46,208 nt of DNA from positions 1 through 46,208 of the forward strand of contig CAZHRC010000017.1 of the NCBI GenBank assembly GCA_964533865.1. The letters run 5' to 3'. Made by a program: the position numbers and the translations under genes. Origin of the DNA: CAZHRC01 sp964533865. Its GTDB lineage: Bacteria; Bacillota; Clostridia; Tissierellales; Peptoniphilaceae. Within the stretch, counting starts at the first letter, position 1. The number at the start of each line of letters is the position of its first letter. Positions 15,940 to 25,261 of this stretch are shown here, piece by piece. The notes below the pieces were generated by a model. The model saw only the letters and a list, made by a program, of their open reading frames with translations. It ran no database searches and was not told where the DNA came from.

Positions 15940-16854
15940 ATGAAACTGATTTTGTCATCTGTGGAGCAGGGAATGATTTTTGCCGTTCTCGCCATGGGTA
16001 TGTTTATCACTTATAAAGTGTTGGAAATTTCTGACCTTTCAGTAGAGGGGACCTATCCCTTAGGAGCTTTTGTATTTGCCCTAAGCGCGACGTTAGGGCT
16101 TCATCCGGTTTTGGGTACTTTGTTGGGCCTAATTGCCGGAATGGGGGGCGGGCTGTTGACCGCACTTCTCCACCTCAAACTTAAGATTCAACCTTTATTA
16201 GCGGGAATACTGACCATGACCATACTGTATTCCGTCGCGTTGAGGGTCAACGGCAAATCCAATATTTCCCTTTCAGGAAAGCCAACGGTGTTTAATCTGG
16301 GCACGGAAGGGCTGGCTTTTGACATCGGCGGCGTGACGATCAAACTCGGTGTCTTGCTGATTATGATCGTTGTGGTGCTCGCGGTGAAGTGGGTTATGGA
16401 CGCCTACTTGCGTACAGAATCCGGTTATCTTCTTCAAGCAACCGGAGACAATCCGACTTTGGTCAAAAGCCTTGGGGTAAACAGCGACCGCTACGTTTTA
16501 GTCGGATTGGTTATCGCCAACGGCCTTATCGGCATGAGCGGCGCTCTCATGGCTCAGTACTTGGGCTTTGCGGAGATCACGATGAAAAACGGCATTATCG
16601 TCATCGCTTTGGCTTCTATCATCGTTGGGGATACGATCAAACGCTCATCGAAGAAGTTGAGAGGGACGACACGGGCGATCATCGGTGCGATTATCTACAA
16701 AATCATCGGCGGTATCGCCATCGATTTAGGTTTGGCGCCGACGGACCTGAACATGATTAACGGTATTATTGTCGTCATCTTCATTGCATACAACAACTTT
16801 ATCAACGATCGAAACGTAAAGAAATTGGCGAAAGGAGGGTCTCGACATGCTTAA
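15940..16854 (+). CDS. trpY: ABC transporter permease (TrpY-like)
   Basis: The product is 304 residues with about eight hydrophobic segments. It belongs to the branched-chain-amino-acid/ribose type permeases (PF02653), with the family landmark EGTYPLGAFVFA near the start and GVNSDRYVLVGLVIANGLIG. It is the membrane channel of the importer whose receptors are the two lipoproteins upstream. The gene overlaps the ATPase gene by eight bases. AAGGAGG precedes the ATG at 15940. Confidence 0.86.
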   Translation: MKLILSSVEQGMIFAVLAMGMFITYKVLEISDLSVEGTYPLGAFVFALSATLGLHPVLGTLLGLIAGMGGGLLTALLHLKLKIQPLLAGILTMTILYSVALRVNGKSNISLSGKPTVFNLGTEGLAFDIGGVTIKLGVLLIMIVVVLAVKWVMDAYLRTESGYLLQATGDNPTLVKSLGVNSDRYVLVGLVIANGLIGMSGALMAQYLGFAEITMKNGIIVIALASIIVGDTIKRSSKKLRGTTRAIIGAIIYKIIGGIAIDLGLAPTDLNMINGIIVVIFIAYNNFINDRNVKKLAKGGSRHA

Positions 16855-17614
16855 CGTGAGAGGTTTAGACAAATCCTTTGGCATTGGCACAGAAAACGAA
16901 ATCAAGGTTTTTGATCAATTTAACATCGACTTCAAGAAAAATGAGACTACGGCGATTATAGGATCCAACGGCTGTGGAAAGTCGACGTTGATGAACTTGA
17001 TCGGCGGGTCGATACTACCAGAAAGAGGAACCATCGTCCTCGATGGGATACACTTGGAAAGCTTGCCTGAAGAAAAGCGGGCAACCTACATCGGGCGAGT
17101 TTATCAAGATCCCTCTTCCGGCGTATCCCCCTCGTTGACCATTTTGGAAAACTTGAGCTTGGCGGATAAAAAAGGTCAAAAGTTCGGATTAAAGCCTTTA
17201 GTACGTCGGTCGGAGCTGGATCGATTTAAAACCCTTTTAGAAACACTGGATCTCGGGTTAGAAAACAAAGTGGATACGGAAGTGAAATACCTTTCGGGTG
17301 GGCAGCGTCAATCATTGAGTTTGCTTATGGCGACGATGAAGCATCCCCAATTGCTCTTACTCGATGAGCACACCGCCGCTCTCGATCCTAAAACATCGAT
17401 GGTGGTCATGCGCAATACGTTGGAGATTATATCCCATCACGATATGACCACGATCATGATCACCCACGACATGCGCGACGCCGTTCAGTACTCCGATCGC
17501 GTGGTGATGCTTGACAGGGGGCAAATCGTATTGGATAAACCGACGACAGCCATCGATGCTCAAGAGCTCGAGGCGATTTACCAAAGCCGTATCAAAGACA
17601 TTATCAATAGTTAA
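16847..17614 (+). CDS. trpZ: ABC transporter ATP-binding protein (TrpZ-like)
   Basis: The product is 255 residues and is a single ATPase domain. Motifs are Walker A GSNGCGKST, Q-loop YQDPSSG, signature LSGGQRQS, Walker B LLLLDEHTAALD and switch His ITHDMRD. The His after DE in Walker B (DEHTAALD where most have DEP) is a regular feature of this subfamily. It is the last gene of the T-box operon and overlaps the permease. A strong terminator follows about 40 bases downstream. Confidence 0.87.
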   Translation: MLNVRGLDKSFGIGTENEIKVFDQFNIDFKKNETTAIIGSNGCGKSTLMNLIGGSILPERGTIVLDGIHLESLPEEKRATYIGRVYQDPSSGVSPSLTILENLSLADKKGQKFGLKPLVRRSELDRFKTLLETLDLGLENKVDTEVKYLSGGQRQSLSLLMATMKHPQLLLLDEHTAALDPKTSMVVMRNTLEIISHHDMTTIMITHDMRDAVQYSDRVVMLDRGQIVLDKPTTAIDAQELEAIYQSRIKDIINS

Positions 17615-17648
17615 GGCGCGGGGATTCGTCTGTGGTTTGAATCCTCGT

Positions 17649-17688
17649 AAAAAGAGCGAACCGAGAATGAACTGTGTTCGCTTTTTTT
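17649..17688 (+). terminator. Terminator of the TrpXYZ-type operon
   Basis: AGCGAAC at 17655-17661 pairs with GTTCGCT at 17675-17681, flanked by an A-run and followed by seven T. Confidence 0.75.
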
Positions 17689-17752
17689 GTGCGTTTAACG
17701 TCCTTAACTATGGTAAAATGAAAGAAATAGATGATGAAAAGGTGGATGAGAG

Positions 17753-18922
17753 ATGACCATAACAAATCTAGAACGACAATTTCTATCCCATGCCAAAGCG
17801 TTTCACGAAGAAGCATGGGCTCTCAATTTATATTTGGCGGACCACCCAGAAGTGTCAGGTCGGGAGACCAAAGCGGTGGCTGAATTCACAGAGATACTAG
17901 AACGCCATGGGATACCTTGTGAAAAAGGGGTTTGCGGGATTGACACCGCCTTTAAAGGGGTGGTGAAAGAAGGTGGACCTACTGGGGTGAAGGTGGCGAT
18001 TTTGGCAGAATACGATGCCCTTCCAGGAATAGGCCATGCTTGTGGGCACAGCGCTAGTGCTGCGGTCAGCCTATTGGCGGCGCTTGCGGTAAAAAGCGCA
18101 ACCGAAGATTTCGATGCGACGATTCACATCATCGGCACTCCAGACGAAGAGGATGAGGGCATGAAAATCCCCATGGCGGAAAGGGGTTATTTTGACGACT
18201 ACGATTTTGCGATTATGGTCCATATGGACTCGGAATTTAAGGCGAATTGGCGCATGCTCGCCTACGAGACCTACGATTTCGCTTTTAAAGGCAGAGCTGC
18301 TCATGCTGCCGCTGCGCCATGGCATGGGAAAAATGCAGTAAACGGCATGATGCTCATGATTCATGCCTTCGATATGATGCGTCAAAAGCTAAAAGATGGT
18401 TCGCGCGTGGAAGGCTATATCCTCGAAGGGGGCGTCGCTTCTAACATCATCCCCGATCGGGCGCTGTGTCAATACACGTTTCGCGCCACGGAAATGGCTT
18501 ATTTAAAAGAAGAGATTTTGCCGATGGCATTTGACGCTGCCAAAGGTTGCGCCATAGCCACACAAACCGAGGTGGCGATCCGACAACACGGCAATTCTTA
18601 CTTTGATATGAAAACTAACCAAAGTGGGGAGGAGGCGATGGCTCGCATTTTTGAGGATTACGGTTTTTATGACCCGAAATCTGGCGCGATCATGGGCTCT
18701 TCGGATATGGGAAACGTGAGTTATCGCTGCCCGGCTTTCCACCCTTCAGTCCCTGTGCTTAAAGATGGCAAGCTTCATACCGTGGAGTTTGAATCGGCGA
18801 TGCGGACGCCGGAAGCAAAGCAAGCCATCCTCGACGGAGCGACCATCATCCTGGCGTTCATCGCCCGGACTGTCGAGACGGAGAGTCTTGTGGAGGCGAT
18901 AAAAAAGGATTTTCAGGGCTGA
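17753..18922 (+). CDS. M20-family amidohydrolase
   Basis: The product is 389 residues, the normal length for M20D-type metallohydrolases. Metal-ligand motifs visible are HPEVSGRET near the start, AEYDALPGIGHACGHS (with the conserved Asp-Ala-Leu and CGH), and TPDEEDEG. A dimerisation insert carries the HAAAAPWHGKNA pattern, and a later EGGVASNIIPD matches the family. Relatives cleave amino acids from acyl or aminobenzoyl groups (AbgB, HipO, indole-3-acetyl-amino-acid hydrolases). The substrate here is unknown. It follows the aromatic amino acid type importer but has its own leader region after a terminator, so a shared pathway is only possible. A GTAAAAT at 17713-17719 may be its -10 box. Confidence 0.86.
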   Translation: MTITNLERQFLSHAKAFHEEAWALNLYLADHPEVSGRETKAVAEFTEILERHGIPCEKGVCGIDTAFKGVVKEGGPTGVKVAILAEYDALPGIGHACGHSASAAVSLLAALAVKSATEDFDATIHIIGTPDEEDEGMKIPMAERGYFDDYDFAIMVHMDSEFKANWRMLAYETYDFAFKGRAAHAAAAPWHGKNAVNGMMLMIHAFDMMRQKLKDGSRVEGYILEGGVASNIIPDRALCQYTFRATEMAYLKEEILPMAFDAAKGCAIATQTEVAIRQHGNSYFDMKTNQSGEEAMARIFEDYGFYDPKSGAIMGSSDMGNVSYRCPAFHPSVPVLKDGKLHTVEFESAMRTPEAKQAILDGATIILAFIARTVETESLVEAIKKDFQG

Positions 18923-19017
18923 ATAGAGTGGGCGCAAAGCAAAATGACGGGATCCGCCCTTGTGCTGCCTTAGTATTGTAAGACTTCTTGATACTTTAAA
19001 AGAGTGACTTAAACGAT

Positions 19018-19049
19018 AAAAACTCCGCGACGATTGTCGCGGAGTTTTT
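19018..19049. terminator. Bidirectional terminator between convergent genes
   Basis: AAACTCCGCGAC pairs with GTCGCGGAGTTTTT around GATT. It lies between the amidohydrolase gene (plus) and the first cstA gene (minus) and can serve both. Confidence 0.8.
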
Positions 19050-19065
19050 GGGTCCAACAGAAAGA

Positions 19066-20559
19066 TTAGAACTGCAGTTTTTCCAAACTAGTACCGTGCT
19101 TTTTGCCGTAGTTGGTGACGAATACTGCAAATAGAACAGAGCAGATGGCACCAAAAATATAGGATAACATGTAGCTATCAGGTGAGATGCCCATAGCTGG
19201 TCCCAATCGAGATTCGATACCAAGGCCGATCTCGGCATGGGCGATGTAGCTCATGACGATAAAGGCGTAGAACATCCCTGGAATCAAAGTGATAAAGTAG
19301 TTCTTGTTGTGGATCAACAGGTAAACTGTGATCATGCCTAAAGCGAATAGGGCTACCAGCTGGTTGGTAAATCCGAAGTAACGCCACAGGAGGTTGAATC
19401 CGCCAGCATTTGATTTTGCGAAGATCAAGATCACGATAGCTGGAAGGAAGATCCCCAAGGTGACTTTAATTCGGTTGGATTTGTTGCCTTGGTCGATGTT
19501 GAAGGCTTCCCCGACCATCAGACGCACGGAACGAAATGCCGTGTCTCCTGAAGTGATTGGAAGGACGATAACGCCTAGGATGGCTAAAATGCCGCCGATG
19601 TTGCCAAGGAAGGTTTTAGAGATAATCCCGACCATGTTAGTAGCATTGGTGTCCAATGCTTGGCCTCGGTTGAAGAGAACCATAGCGCCGGCTGCCCAAC
19701 ACATAGCGATAAATCCTTCAAGGATCATCATCATGTAGAATGTGGTGCGACCTTCTTTTTCATGGGAGACTGTACGCGAGATCAGTGTGGCTTGACTGCC
19801 GTGGAAACCAGACATGATCCCACAGGCCACGGTGATAAAGAACACGGGTATAAACTGTTGTCCTTTTGGGTGAGCGGGTAGAAGGTTGGCGAGGTCGAGG
19901 TTGACCAGGTTTTTGCCACCGTCGAGGATGACGCCGCCAAAGACGCCAACGGCAGAGATGATGAGAATAGCGCCAAAAATGGGGTAGATGCGGCCGATGA
20001 TTTGGTCAATAGGAAAGAGGGTCGCTGCGAGGTAGTAGATAAAGATCAATCCGTAGACGATCCAAATCGTCAGATTGCCTGCGCCAGCATCGAGTCCTAA
20101 AATGTCGTTAACGATGAGATCCCCAGGTGTGTAGACAAATACAACGCCTGTTAGCAGCATAAGGATCCACAGGATGATCGTATAAAGCTTGTTTACACCG
20201 TTTCCTAAGTATTTTCCGACCATTCGAGGCATTTGAGCGCCTTTGTTACGCATGGAGATCATGCCGGTAAAGTAGTCGTGGGTTGCTCCTGCGATGACGC
20301 AACCGATAGGAATCGTGATAAATGCAATAGGTCCAAAAAGAATACCTTGGATAGGTCCAAGAACAGGGCCGGTTCCTGCGATGTTGAGAAGTTCAATCAA
20401 CGCGTTCTTCCATTGTTTCATGGGGACGTAATCGACACCGTCTCCCATTGAAATAGCAGGTGTTTCACGATCATCAGGGCCGAAAACTTTCTCGACGAAT
20501 TTTCCGTAAAAGAATCCGCCGCCGACCTAGATAACAAGACCGATAAGAAATGTTGTCAT
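19066..20559 (-). pseudogene. cstA: CstA-family transporter, copy 1, with amber stop at codon 11
   Basis: Starting from the ATG at 20559, which has a GGAGG site as in copy 2, the frame reads ten residues, then TAG at 20529-20527, then continues open to the end (497 residues in all). The region after the stop aligns with copy 2 (GGGFFYGKFVEKVFGPDDRE), and the stop falls where copy 2 has Leu in its first membrane helix. Reinitiation would have to use ATG 20448, which has no ribosome site and lacks the first helix, giving 460 residues. The rest is well preserved and highly similar to copy 2. CstA proteins carry peptides or pyruvate across the membrane. It may be freshly inactivated, a sequence error, or expressed by suppression. 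Confidence 0.75.
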
Positions 20560-20736
20560 TTTTTTCCTCCTATTAATGTAGTAAATCCTTTTCATCTTGA
20601 GAGCCATGGACCCGCTGGCTCACACTGTTAATGAATGCACTGGGAAAGGCTCATAATCAATGGTTTACTTTCAAAATCCTCAAAGTGGATTAGAAAAGCA
20701 AAAAAAAGATGAGTGCTTCCTCACATTATCTCCATA

Positions 20737-20766
20737 ATTTTATCATACTAGAGTATGGGTTGTAAA
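20737..20766 (-). promoter_or_regulatory. Promoter and operator of cstA copy 1
   Basis: On the minus strand TTTACA (20766-20761) and TAAAAT (20742-20737) are 18 bases apart. Between them lies the perfect palindrome CATACTAGAGTATG (20744-20757), placed where a bound repressor would block the polymerase. A near-identical palindrome occurs at 22646-22657. The rest of the 380-base gap is AT-rich and holds nothing else I can name. Confidence 0.5.
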
Positions 20767-20904
20767 GGAATGGATTGAAATAGAGTGGGTGATGATACGG
20801 TAATCATGCGAAAAGATGTGATGGATACAAGGGTTCAATAAATATATAAAAACGAAATAAAATAAATCAATAATGAGAAGAAATAGATTATAGTGAAATA
20901 GCAC

Positions 20905-20931
20905 TAAAAAAACCGCCTCTCGCGAGGCGGC
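20905..20931 (-). terminator. Terminator of cstA copy 2
   Basis: On the minus strand CCGCCTCGCGAGAGGCGG folds into a GC-rich hairpin followed by a run of T. It lies just after the stop codon of copy 2. Confidence 0.78.
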
Positions 20932-20938
20932 CTTACGG

Positions 20939-22429
20939 CTAGAACTGTAATTTTTCCAGAGTCATACCGTGTTTTTTACCATAAGAGGTGATGAAATAAG
21001 CGAAGAGGACCGCGCAGATTGCGCCGATCGCGTAGGAAATGAGATAACTTTCTGGCGGGATGCCTAATAAAGCGCCGAGGCGCGCCTCGATACCAAGTCC
21101 AATTTCAGCGTGGGAGATGTAGCTCATAACGATAAAGGTGTAAAACATGCCGGGTATCATGGTGAGGTAGTGGTTTTTATTGTGGATCAACAGATACACG
21201 GTGATCATCGCTAGGGCGAAGACGGCAACCAGTTGGTTGGTAAATCCAAAATAACGCCACAACAAGTTGAACCCACCAGCGTTTGATTTTGCGAAAATCA
21301 AAATGGCGATAGCTGGGGCAAAGATCCCCAAGGTGACTTTGACGCGATTGGATTTATTGCTTTGGTCGATGTTGAAAGCCTCGCCCACCATCAAACGGAC
21401 GGAACGAAATGCCGTATCCCCAGAGGTGATTGGAAGGACGATAACGCCGAGAATAGCAAGGATGCCACCGACGCTGCCTAAAAATTCTTTTGATATGATA
21501 CCGACCATATTGGTGGCATTAGTATCCAATGCTTGGCCTCTGTTGAAGAGAACCATGGCACCGGCAGCCCAGCACATGGCGATAAAACCTTCTAGGATCA
21601 TCATCATGTAAAAAGTGGTACGACCTTCTTTTTCATGGGACATGGTCCGCGATATGAGCGTGGACTGGCTCCCGTGGAAACCTGACATGATCCCGCAGGC
21701 CACGGTGATAAAGAACACCGGTATAAACTGCTGGCCTGTGGGGTGATGAGGCATCGTTGCGGTGGACAGGTTCTGGAGGTTGACACCACCGTCACGCAAT
21801 ACTCCGATAAAGACACCCACTGCGGAAATGATCAGGATGGCGCCAAAGATAGGGTAGATGCGGCCGATGATTTGGTCGATGGGAAATAGAGTGGCGACGA
21901 GATAGTAGATGAAGATCAACCCGTAGACGATCCAAATCGTCATATTGCCTGCGCCGGAGTCCATGCCGAGAATGTCCTTGACGATGAGGTCGCCAGGCGT
22001 ATAGACAAAGACGACACCGGTGAGCAGCATCAATATCCAAAGAATGATGGTGTAAATTTTGTTGACCCCTGTGCCTAAGTACTTGCCGATCATGCGGGGC
22101 ATTTGAGCGCCTTTGTTGCGCAGTGAGATCATGCCGTTAAAATAGTCGTGGGTCGCTCCTGCGATAACGCAGCCGATGGGGATGGTGATAAAAGCGATGG
22201 GACCAAAGAGAATGCCTTGGATGGGTCCGAGGACCGGACCGGTTCCTGCGATGTTTAGGAGTTCGATTAACGCGTTTTTCCAAGGTTTCATCGGGATGAA
22301 ATCCACGCCGTCGGCCATAGAGATCGCCGGTGTTTCCCGATCGTCGGGACCAAATACTTTTTCTACGAGTTTTCCGTAGAAGTAGCCGCCAATCACAAGG
22401 ATGGCAATACCGATTAGAAATGTTGACAT
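20939..22429 (-). CDS. cstA: CstA-family transporter, copy 2
   Basis: The product is 496 residues with about 13 hydrophobic segments. The CstA landmarks are the N-terminal GGYFYGKLVEKVFGPDDRETPA, NIAGTGPVLGPIQGILFGP (the most conserved segment of the family), DYFNGMISLRNKGAQMP and GFHGSQSTLISRT. It is shorter than Escherichia coli CstA (about 700 residues), as is usual in Firmicutes. CstA relatives act as peptide or pyruvate transporters. An AGGAGG-like site precedes the ATG at 22429. It is an intact tandem duplicate of the neighbouring downstream copy. Uptake of pyruvate would fit the adjacent H2-producing genes, but that is inference. Confidence 0.88.
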   Translation of the reverse strand: MSTFLIGIAILVIGGYFYGKLVEKVFGPDDRETPAISMADGVDFIPMKPWKNALIELLNIAGTGPVLGPIQGILFGPIAFITIPIGCVIAGATHDYFNGMISLRNKGAQMPRMIGKYLGTGVNKIYTIILWILMLLTGVVFVYTPGDLIVKDILGMDSGAGNMTIWIVYGLIFIYYLVATLFPIDQIIGRIYPIFGAILIISAVGVFIGVLRDGGVNLQNLSTATMPHHPTGQQFIPVFFITVACGIMSGFHGSQSTLISRTMSHEKEGRTTFYMMMILEGFIAMCWAAGAMVLFNRGQALDTNATNMVGIISKEFLGSVGGILAILGVIVLPITSGDTAFRSVRLMVGEAFNIDQSNKSNRVKVTLGIFAPAIAILIFAKSNAGGFNLLWRYFGFTNQLVAVFALAMITVYLLIHNKNHYLTMIPGMFYTFIVMSYISHAEIGLGIEARLGALLGIPPESYLISYAIGAICAVLFAYFITSYGKKHGMTLEKLQF

Positions 22430-22566
22430 AATTCCTCCTTCAAAAGTTGCTGATGGGATCAGCGAGGTAGGATCGCAGTTGGTGGAAAACGCTTTTGTTG
22501 ATGTGTCAAAGGGAAATCCCTAACGACCCATAGGCGACGGAGGCCAATCCTTCGTCTCTTTCCATA

Positions 22567-22596
22567 ATAATAGCATAACACTTTAGGTGTTGTAAA
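22567..22596 (-). promoter_or_regulatory. Promoter of cstA copy 2
   Basis: On the minus strand TTTACA (22596-22591) and TATTAT (22572-22567) are 18 bases apart, matching the layout for copy 1. The spacer contains an inverted repeat, AACAC/GTGTT. Confidence 0.45.
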
Positions 22597-22645
22597 GAAA
22601 GAATAGGCGATGTTTTACATTTAAAACCAAAATGAAATGGGTTAG

Positions 22646-22657
22646 ATACTCGAGTAT
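22646..22657. promoter_or_regulatory. Palindromic operator candidate ATACTCGAGTAT
   Basis: This is a perfect 12-base palindrome about 50 bases upstream of the copy 2 promoter. It shares ATACTnnAGTAT with 20745-20756. A looser version (ATACTCTGGTAC) lies at 22715-22726, ahead of the hydrogenase promoter. Confidence 0.45.
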
Positions 22658-22756
22658 GGAGCAATATTCGGGAAATAACGTGTAGGATGAATGCGTTAAT
22701 AAATACCACTAACGATACTCTGGTACGTACTAAGGTAGGTTGAAGGATATGTTCTT

Positions 22757-22784
22757 GCACATTCCCACAACTATGGTAAAATAA
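22757..22784 (+). promoter_or_regulatory. Promoter of the hydrogenase operon
   Basis: TTGCAC followed after 16 bases by TAAAAT gives a fair promoter about 80 bases before the NuoE-like gene. Confidence 0.5.
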
Positions 22785-22863
22785 AAGTGACGTGATTCAT
22801 GCGGCCATTTATGTTAAATGTTTATCGAGACTGGCCGACAAATTTACCTAATGGAGGTAGTAC

Positions 22864-23370
22864 ATGTTTGATCCAAAGAAAGATCAAGACAAAGTTCAAT
22901 TGTTTACAGAGTACTTAGATGGAATCGATACATCAAAAAAGGATGGAGCCATCATGCCGGTGCTTCAAAAAATGCAGGGCATATTTGGCTATATTCCTAA
23001 AGAGATGGTAGACTTAGCGGCGTTGAAGTTAGGCGAGTACAGTTCTCAAATCTACGGTGTCGCCACGTTTTACTCTCAATTCCATTTGGAACCAAAGGGA
23101 AAGTATCAGATTGGTTTGTGTATGGGAACCGCCTGTTACGTCAAAGGGGCAGGAGAAATATTGAATCGACTCGAAAAACTACTGGGCATTAAAGCGGGAG
23201 AAACCTCGGCAGATGGGCTCTACTCCATCGATGCGACTCGATGTATCGGCGCGTGTGGTTTAGCACCGGTTATGACCATTAACGATAAAGTGTACGGGAG
23301 ATTGGTTCCTGAAGATATCGAAGTGATCATCGCGTCATTGGAACAGGAGGTAGAGCATGTCAACGTATAA
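22864..23370 (+). CDS. hydC: NuoE-like [2Fe-2S] subunit of NAD(P)-linked [FeFe] hydrogenase
   Basis: The product is 168 residues. A helical N-terminal bundle is followed by a thioredoxin-like [2Fe-2S] domain with C86-x4-C91 and C127-x3-C131, the exact NuoE spacing. In HydABC/Hnd complexes this subunit passes electrons alongside the flavin subunit. TGGAGG precedes the ATG. It overlaps the flavin subunit gene by 14 bases, so they are translated together. The order NuoE-like, NuoF-like, HydA is the usual hydCBA order. Confidence 0.9.
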   Translation: MFDPKKDQDKVQLFTEYLDGIDTSKKDGAIMPVLQKMQGIFGYIPKEMVDLAALKLGEYSSQIYGVATFYSQFHLEPKGKYQIGLCMGTACYVKGAGEILNRLEKLLGIKAGETSADGLYSIDATRCIGACGLAPVMTINDKVYGRLVPEDIEVIIASLEQEVEHVNV

Positions 23371-25252
23371 AAAACTCGAAGAAATACGCCAACGCACAAA
23401 ACCCGAAATTGACTTACGCCACTTTGTTCAAAAGGAAATTAACCTTGACGAAGGACTCAACAAAGATGGAAAAACCCATGTTCTCGTCTGTGCAGGGACG
23501 GGCTGTCACGCATCAGATGGGGATGAAATTCGCGCAAGACTCTTTGAAAAAGCGGAAGAATTAGGCTTGAGTGAATCGATCGACATACATAAAACAGGAT
23601 GTTTCGGACTTTGCGAAGCGGGGCCAAACATCGTCGTCTTTCCACAGGGGATATTTTATAGCCATGTCACCTTGAATGATGTGGACGAAATCGTGGAAAG
23701 CCATTTCCAAAACGGAAACATCGTCGAGCGATTGGTTTTTAAAGAGTCTCGTACAGGAGAAGACCACATTCATCCGGTAAATGAAGTCAACTTCTATAAG
23801 CACCAAAAACGCGTCACATTAGCAAATTGTGGGGTCATCAACCCTGAACTCATCGAAGAGTACATTGCCTTTGACGGTTATCAAGCCCTCTATAAAGCGG
23901 TTACAGAACAAACTCCAGAAGAAGTCATCACGGTTATCGAAGACTCTGGATTGCGTGGACGTGGTGGGGCAGGTTTTCCTACAGGAAAAAAATGGCACCT
24001 CACCGCCATTGAAAAATCCAAGAAAAAATACGTCGCTTGTAATGCAGACGAGGGCGATCCGGGAGCGTTCATGGACCGTTCCATACTCGAAGGCGACCCC
24101 CACGCGGTTATCGAGGCCATGGCCATTGCCGCCTATTGTATTGGCGCGGACGAAGGGGTTATTTATGTTCGTGCGGAATATCCCATTGCTGTCCGACGTT
24201 TAGAAATCGCTATTGAACAGGCAAAGGAACTGGGGCTTTTGGGCGATAACATCTTTGAAACCGACTTCTCTTTCCATTTGCGCATCCGATTAGGGGCGGG
24301 GGCCTTTGTATGCGGCGAGGAAACCGCATTGATCGAATCCATCGAAGGCAAACGAGGTATTCCAAGAAACAAACCGCCGTTCCCGGCCCAACGCGGTATT
24401 TTCAACAAACCGACTTTGATCAACAACGTAGAAACTTATGCCAATATCCCAGCGATTTTACGCAATGGCGTGGAGTGGTTCCGTTCCATCGGCACGGAAG
24501 CTTCCCCTGGTACCAAAGTCTTTAGTTTAGGGGGCAACGTGGTCAATACTGGACTGATTGAGGTGCCAACCGGCACTACCTTCCGTGAGGTCATCTACGA
24601 TATTGGCGGAGGTATCCCCAAAGGACGCAAATTTAAAGCGGTTCAAACCGGTGGACCATCGGGAGGCTGTATTCCAGAAGAATATTTGGATACGCCGATC
24701 GACTTTGATACCTTGCGTGAACTAGGATCGATGATGGGTTCTGGTGGACTCATCGTCATGGACGATAGCAACTGTATGGTGGATATCGCCCGGTTCTATT
24801 TGGACTTCACTGTCGATGAATCCTGTGGCAAGTGCACCCCGTGTCGCATTGGCAACAAGCGTTTATTAGAGATGCTCATCGATTTAACCCGTGGAAAATC
24901 TCAAGTATCCGATATTCAAAAAATGGGGAATTTGGGCGAAACCATTATCGCCACCTCGGCTTGCGGCTTGGGCCAATCATCCCCAAATCCCGTATTGTCG
25001 ACGATTCGCTATTTCGCTGACGAGTACATCGCCCACGCCAGAGACCATCGCTGTCCAGCAGGGGTGTGCAAAGATTTGGTGAGCTACACCATCACCGACA
25101 AGTGTATTGGTTGCACCAAGTGCAAACGCCAATGTCCAGTCGACTGTATCGAAGGAACACTTAAGGAACTTCACGTCATCGAACAAGAGGCGTGTATTAA
25201 GTGCGGCGCTTGTTTTGACGCCTGTCCAGTTCACGCCATCGAAAAGCGCTAG
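23357..25252 (+). CDS. hydB: NuoF-like flavin subunit of NAD(P)-linked [FeFe] hydrogenase
   Basis: The product is 631 residues. From the N-terminus: a thioredoxin-like [2Fe-2S] domain (C45/C50 in CAGTGC and CFGLC); the NADH/FMN Rossmann-like core with GLRGRGGAGFPTGKKW and ACNADEGDPGAFMDR; an SLBB part; the NuoF [4Fe-4S] motif ESCGKCTPCRIG; and a C-terminal two-[4Fe-4S] ferredoxin with CIGCTKCKRQCP and CIKCGACFDACP. The fusion of all these domains in one chain is the HydB/HndC form. The protein exchanges electrons with NAD(P)H and is the likely bifurcation site in enzymes that also use ferredoxin. The next gene, the catalytic subunit, starts ten bases after its stop. Confidence 0.92.
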   Translation: MSTYKKLEEIRQRTKPEIDLRHFVQKEINLDEGLNKDGKTHVLVCAGTGCHASDGDEIRARLFEKAEELGLSESIDIHKTGCFGLCEAGPNIVVFPQGIFYSHVTLNDVDEIVESHFQNGNIVERLVFKESRTGEDHIHPVNEVNFYKHQKRVTLANCGVINPELIEEYIAFDGYQALYKAVTEQTPEEVITVIEDSGLRGRGGAGFPTGKKWHLTAIEKSKKKYVACNADEGDPGAFMDRSILEGDPHAVIEAMAIAAYCIGADEGVIYVRAEYPIAVRRLEIAIEQAKELGLLGDNIFETDFSFHLRIRLGAGAFVCGEETALIESIEGKRGIPRNKPPFPAQRGIFNKPTLINNVETYANIPAILRNGVEWFRSIGTEASPGTKVFSLGGNVVNTGLIEVPTGTTFREVIYDIGGGIPKGRKFKAVQTGGPSGGCIPEEYLDTPIDFDTLRELGSMMGSGGLIVMDDSNCMVDIARFYLDFTVDESCGKCTPCRIGNKRLLEMLIDLTRGKSQVSDIQKMGNLGETIIATSACGLGQSSPNPVLSTIRYFADEYIAHARDHRCPAGVCKDLVSYTITDKCIGCTKCKRQCPVDCIEGTLKELHVIEQEACIKCGACFDACPVHAIEKR

Positions 25253-25261
25253 GAGGATAAC

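Noticed and set aside
20527..20529. TAG in cstA copy 1 read as pyrrolysine
   Set aside because: No pylRS-type genes are visible, the aligned residue in copy 2 is an ordinary Leu in a membrane helix, and CstA is not a pyrrolysine protein.
19394..21611. Two 114-codon plus-strand frames, nearly identical to each other
   Set aside because: They are antisense to the two CstA copies; their similarity reflects the duplication of cstA.
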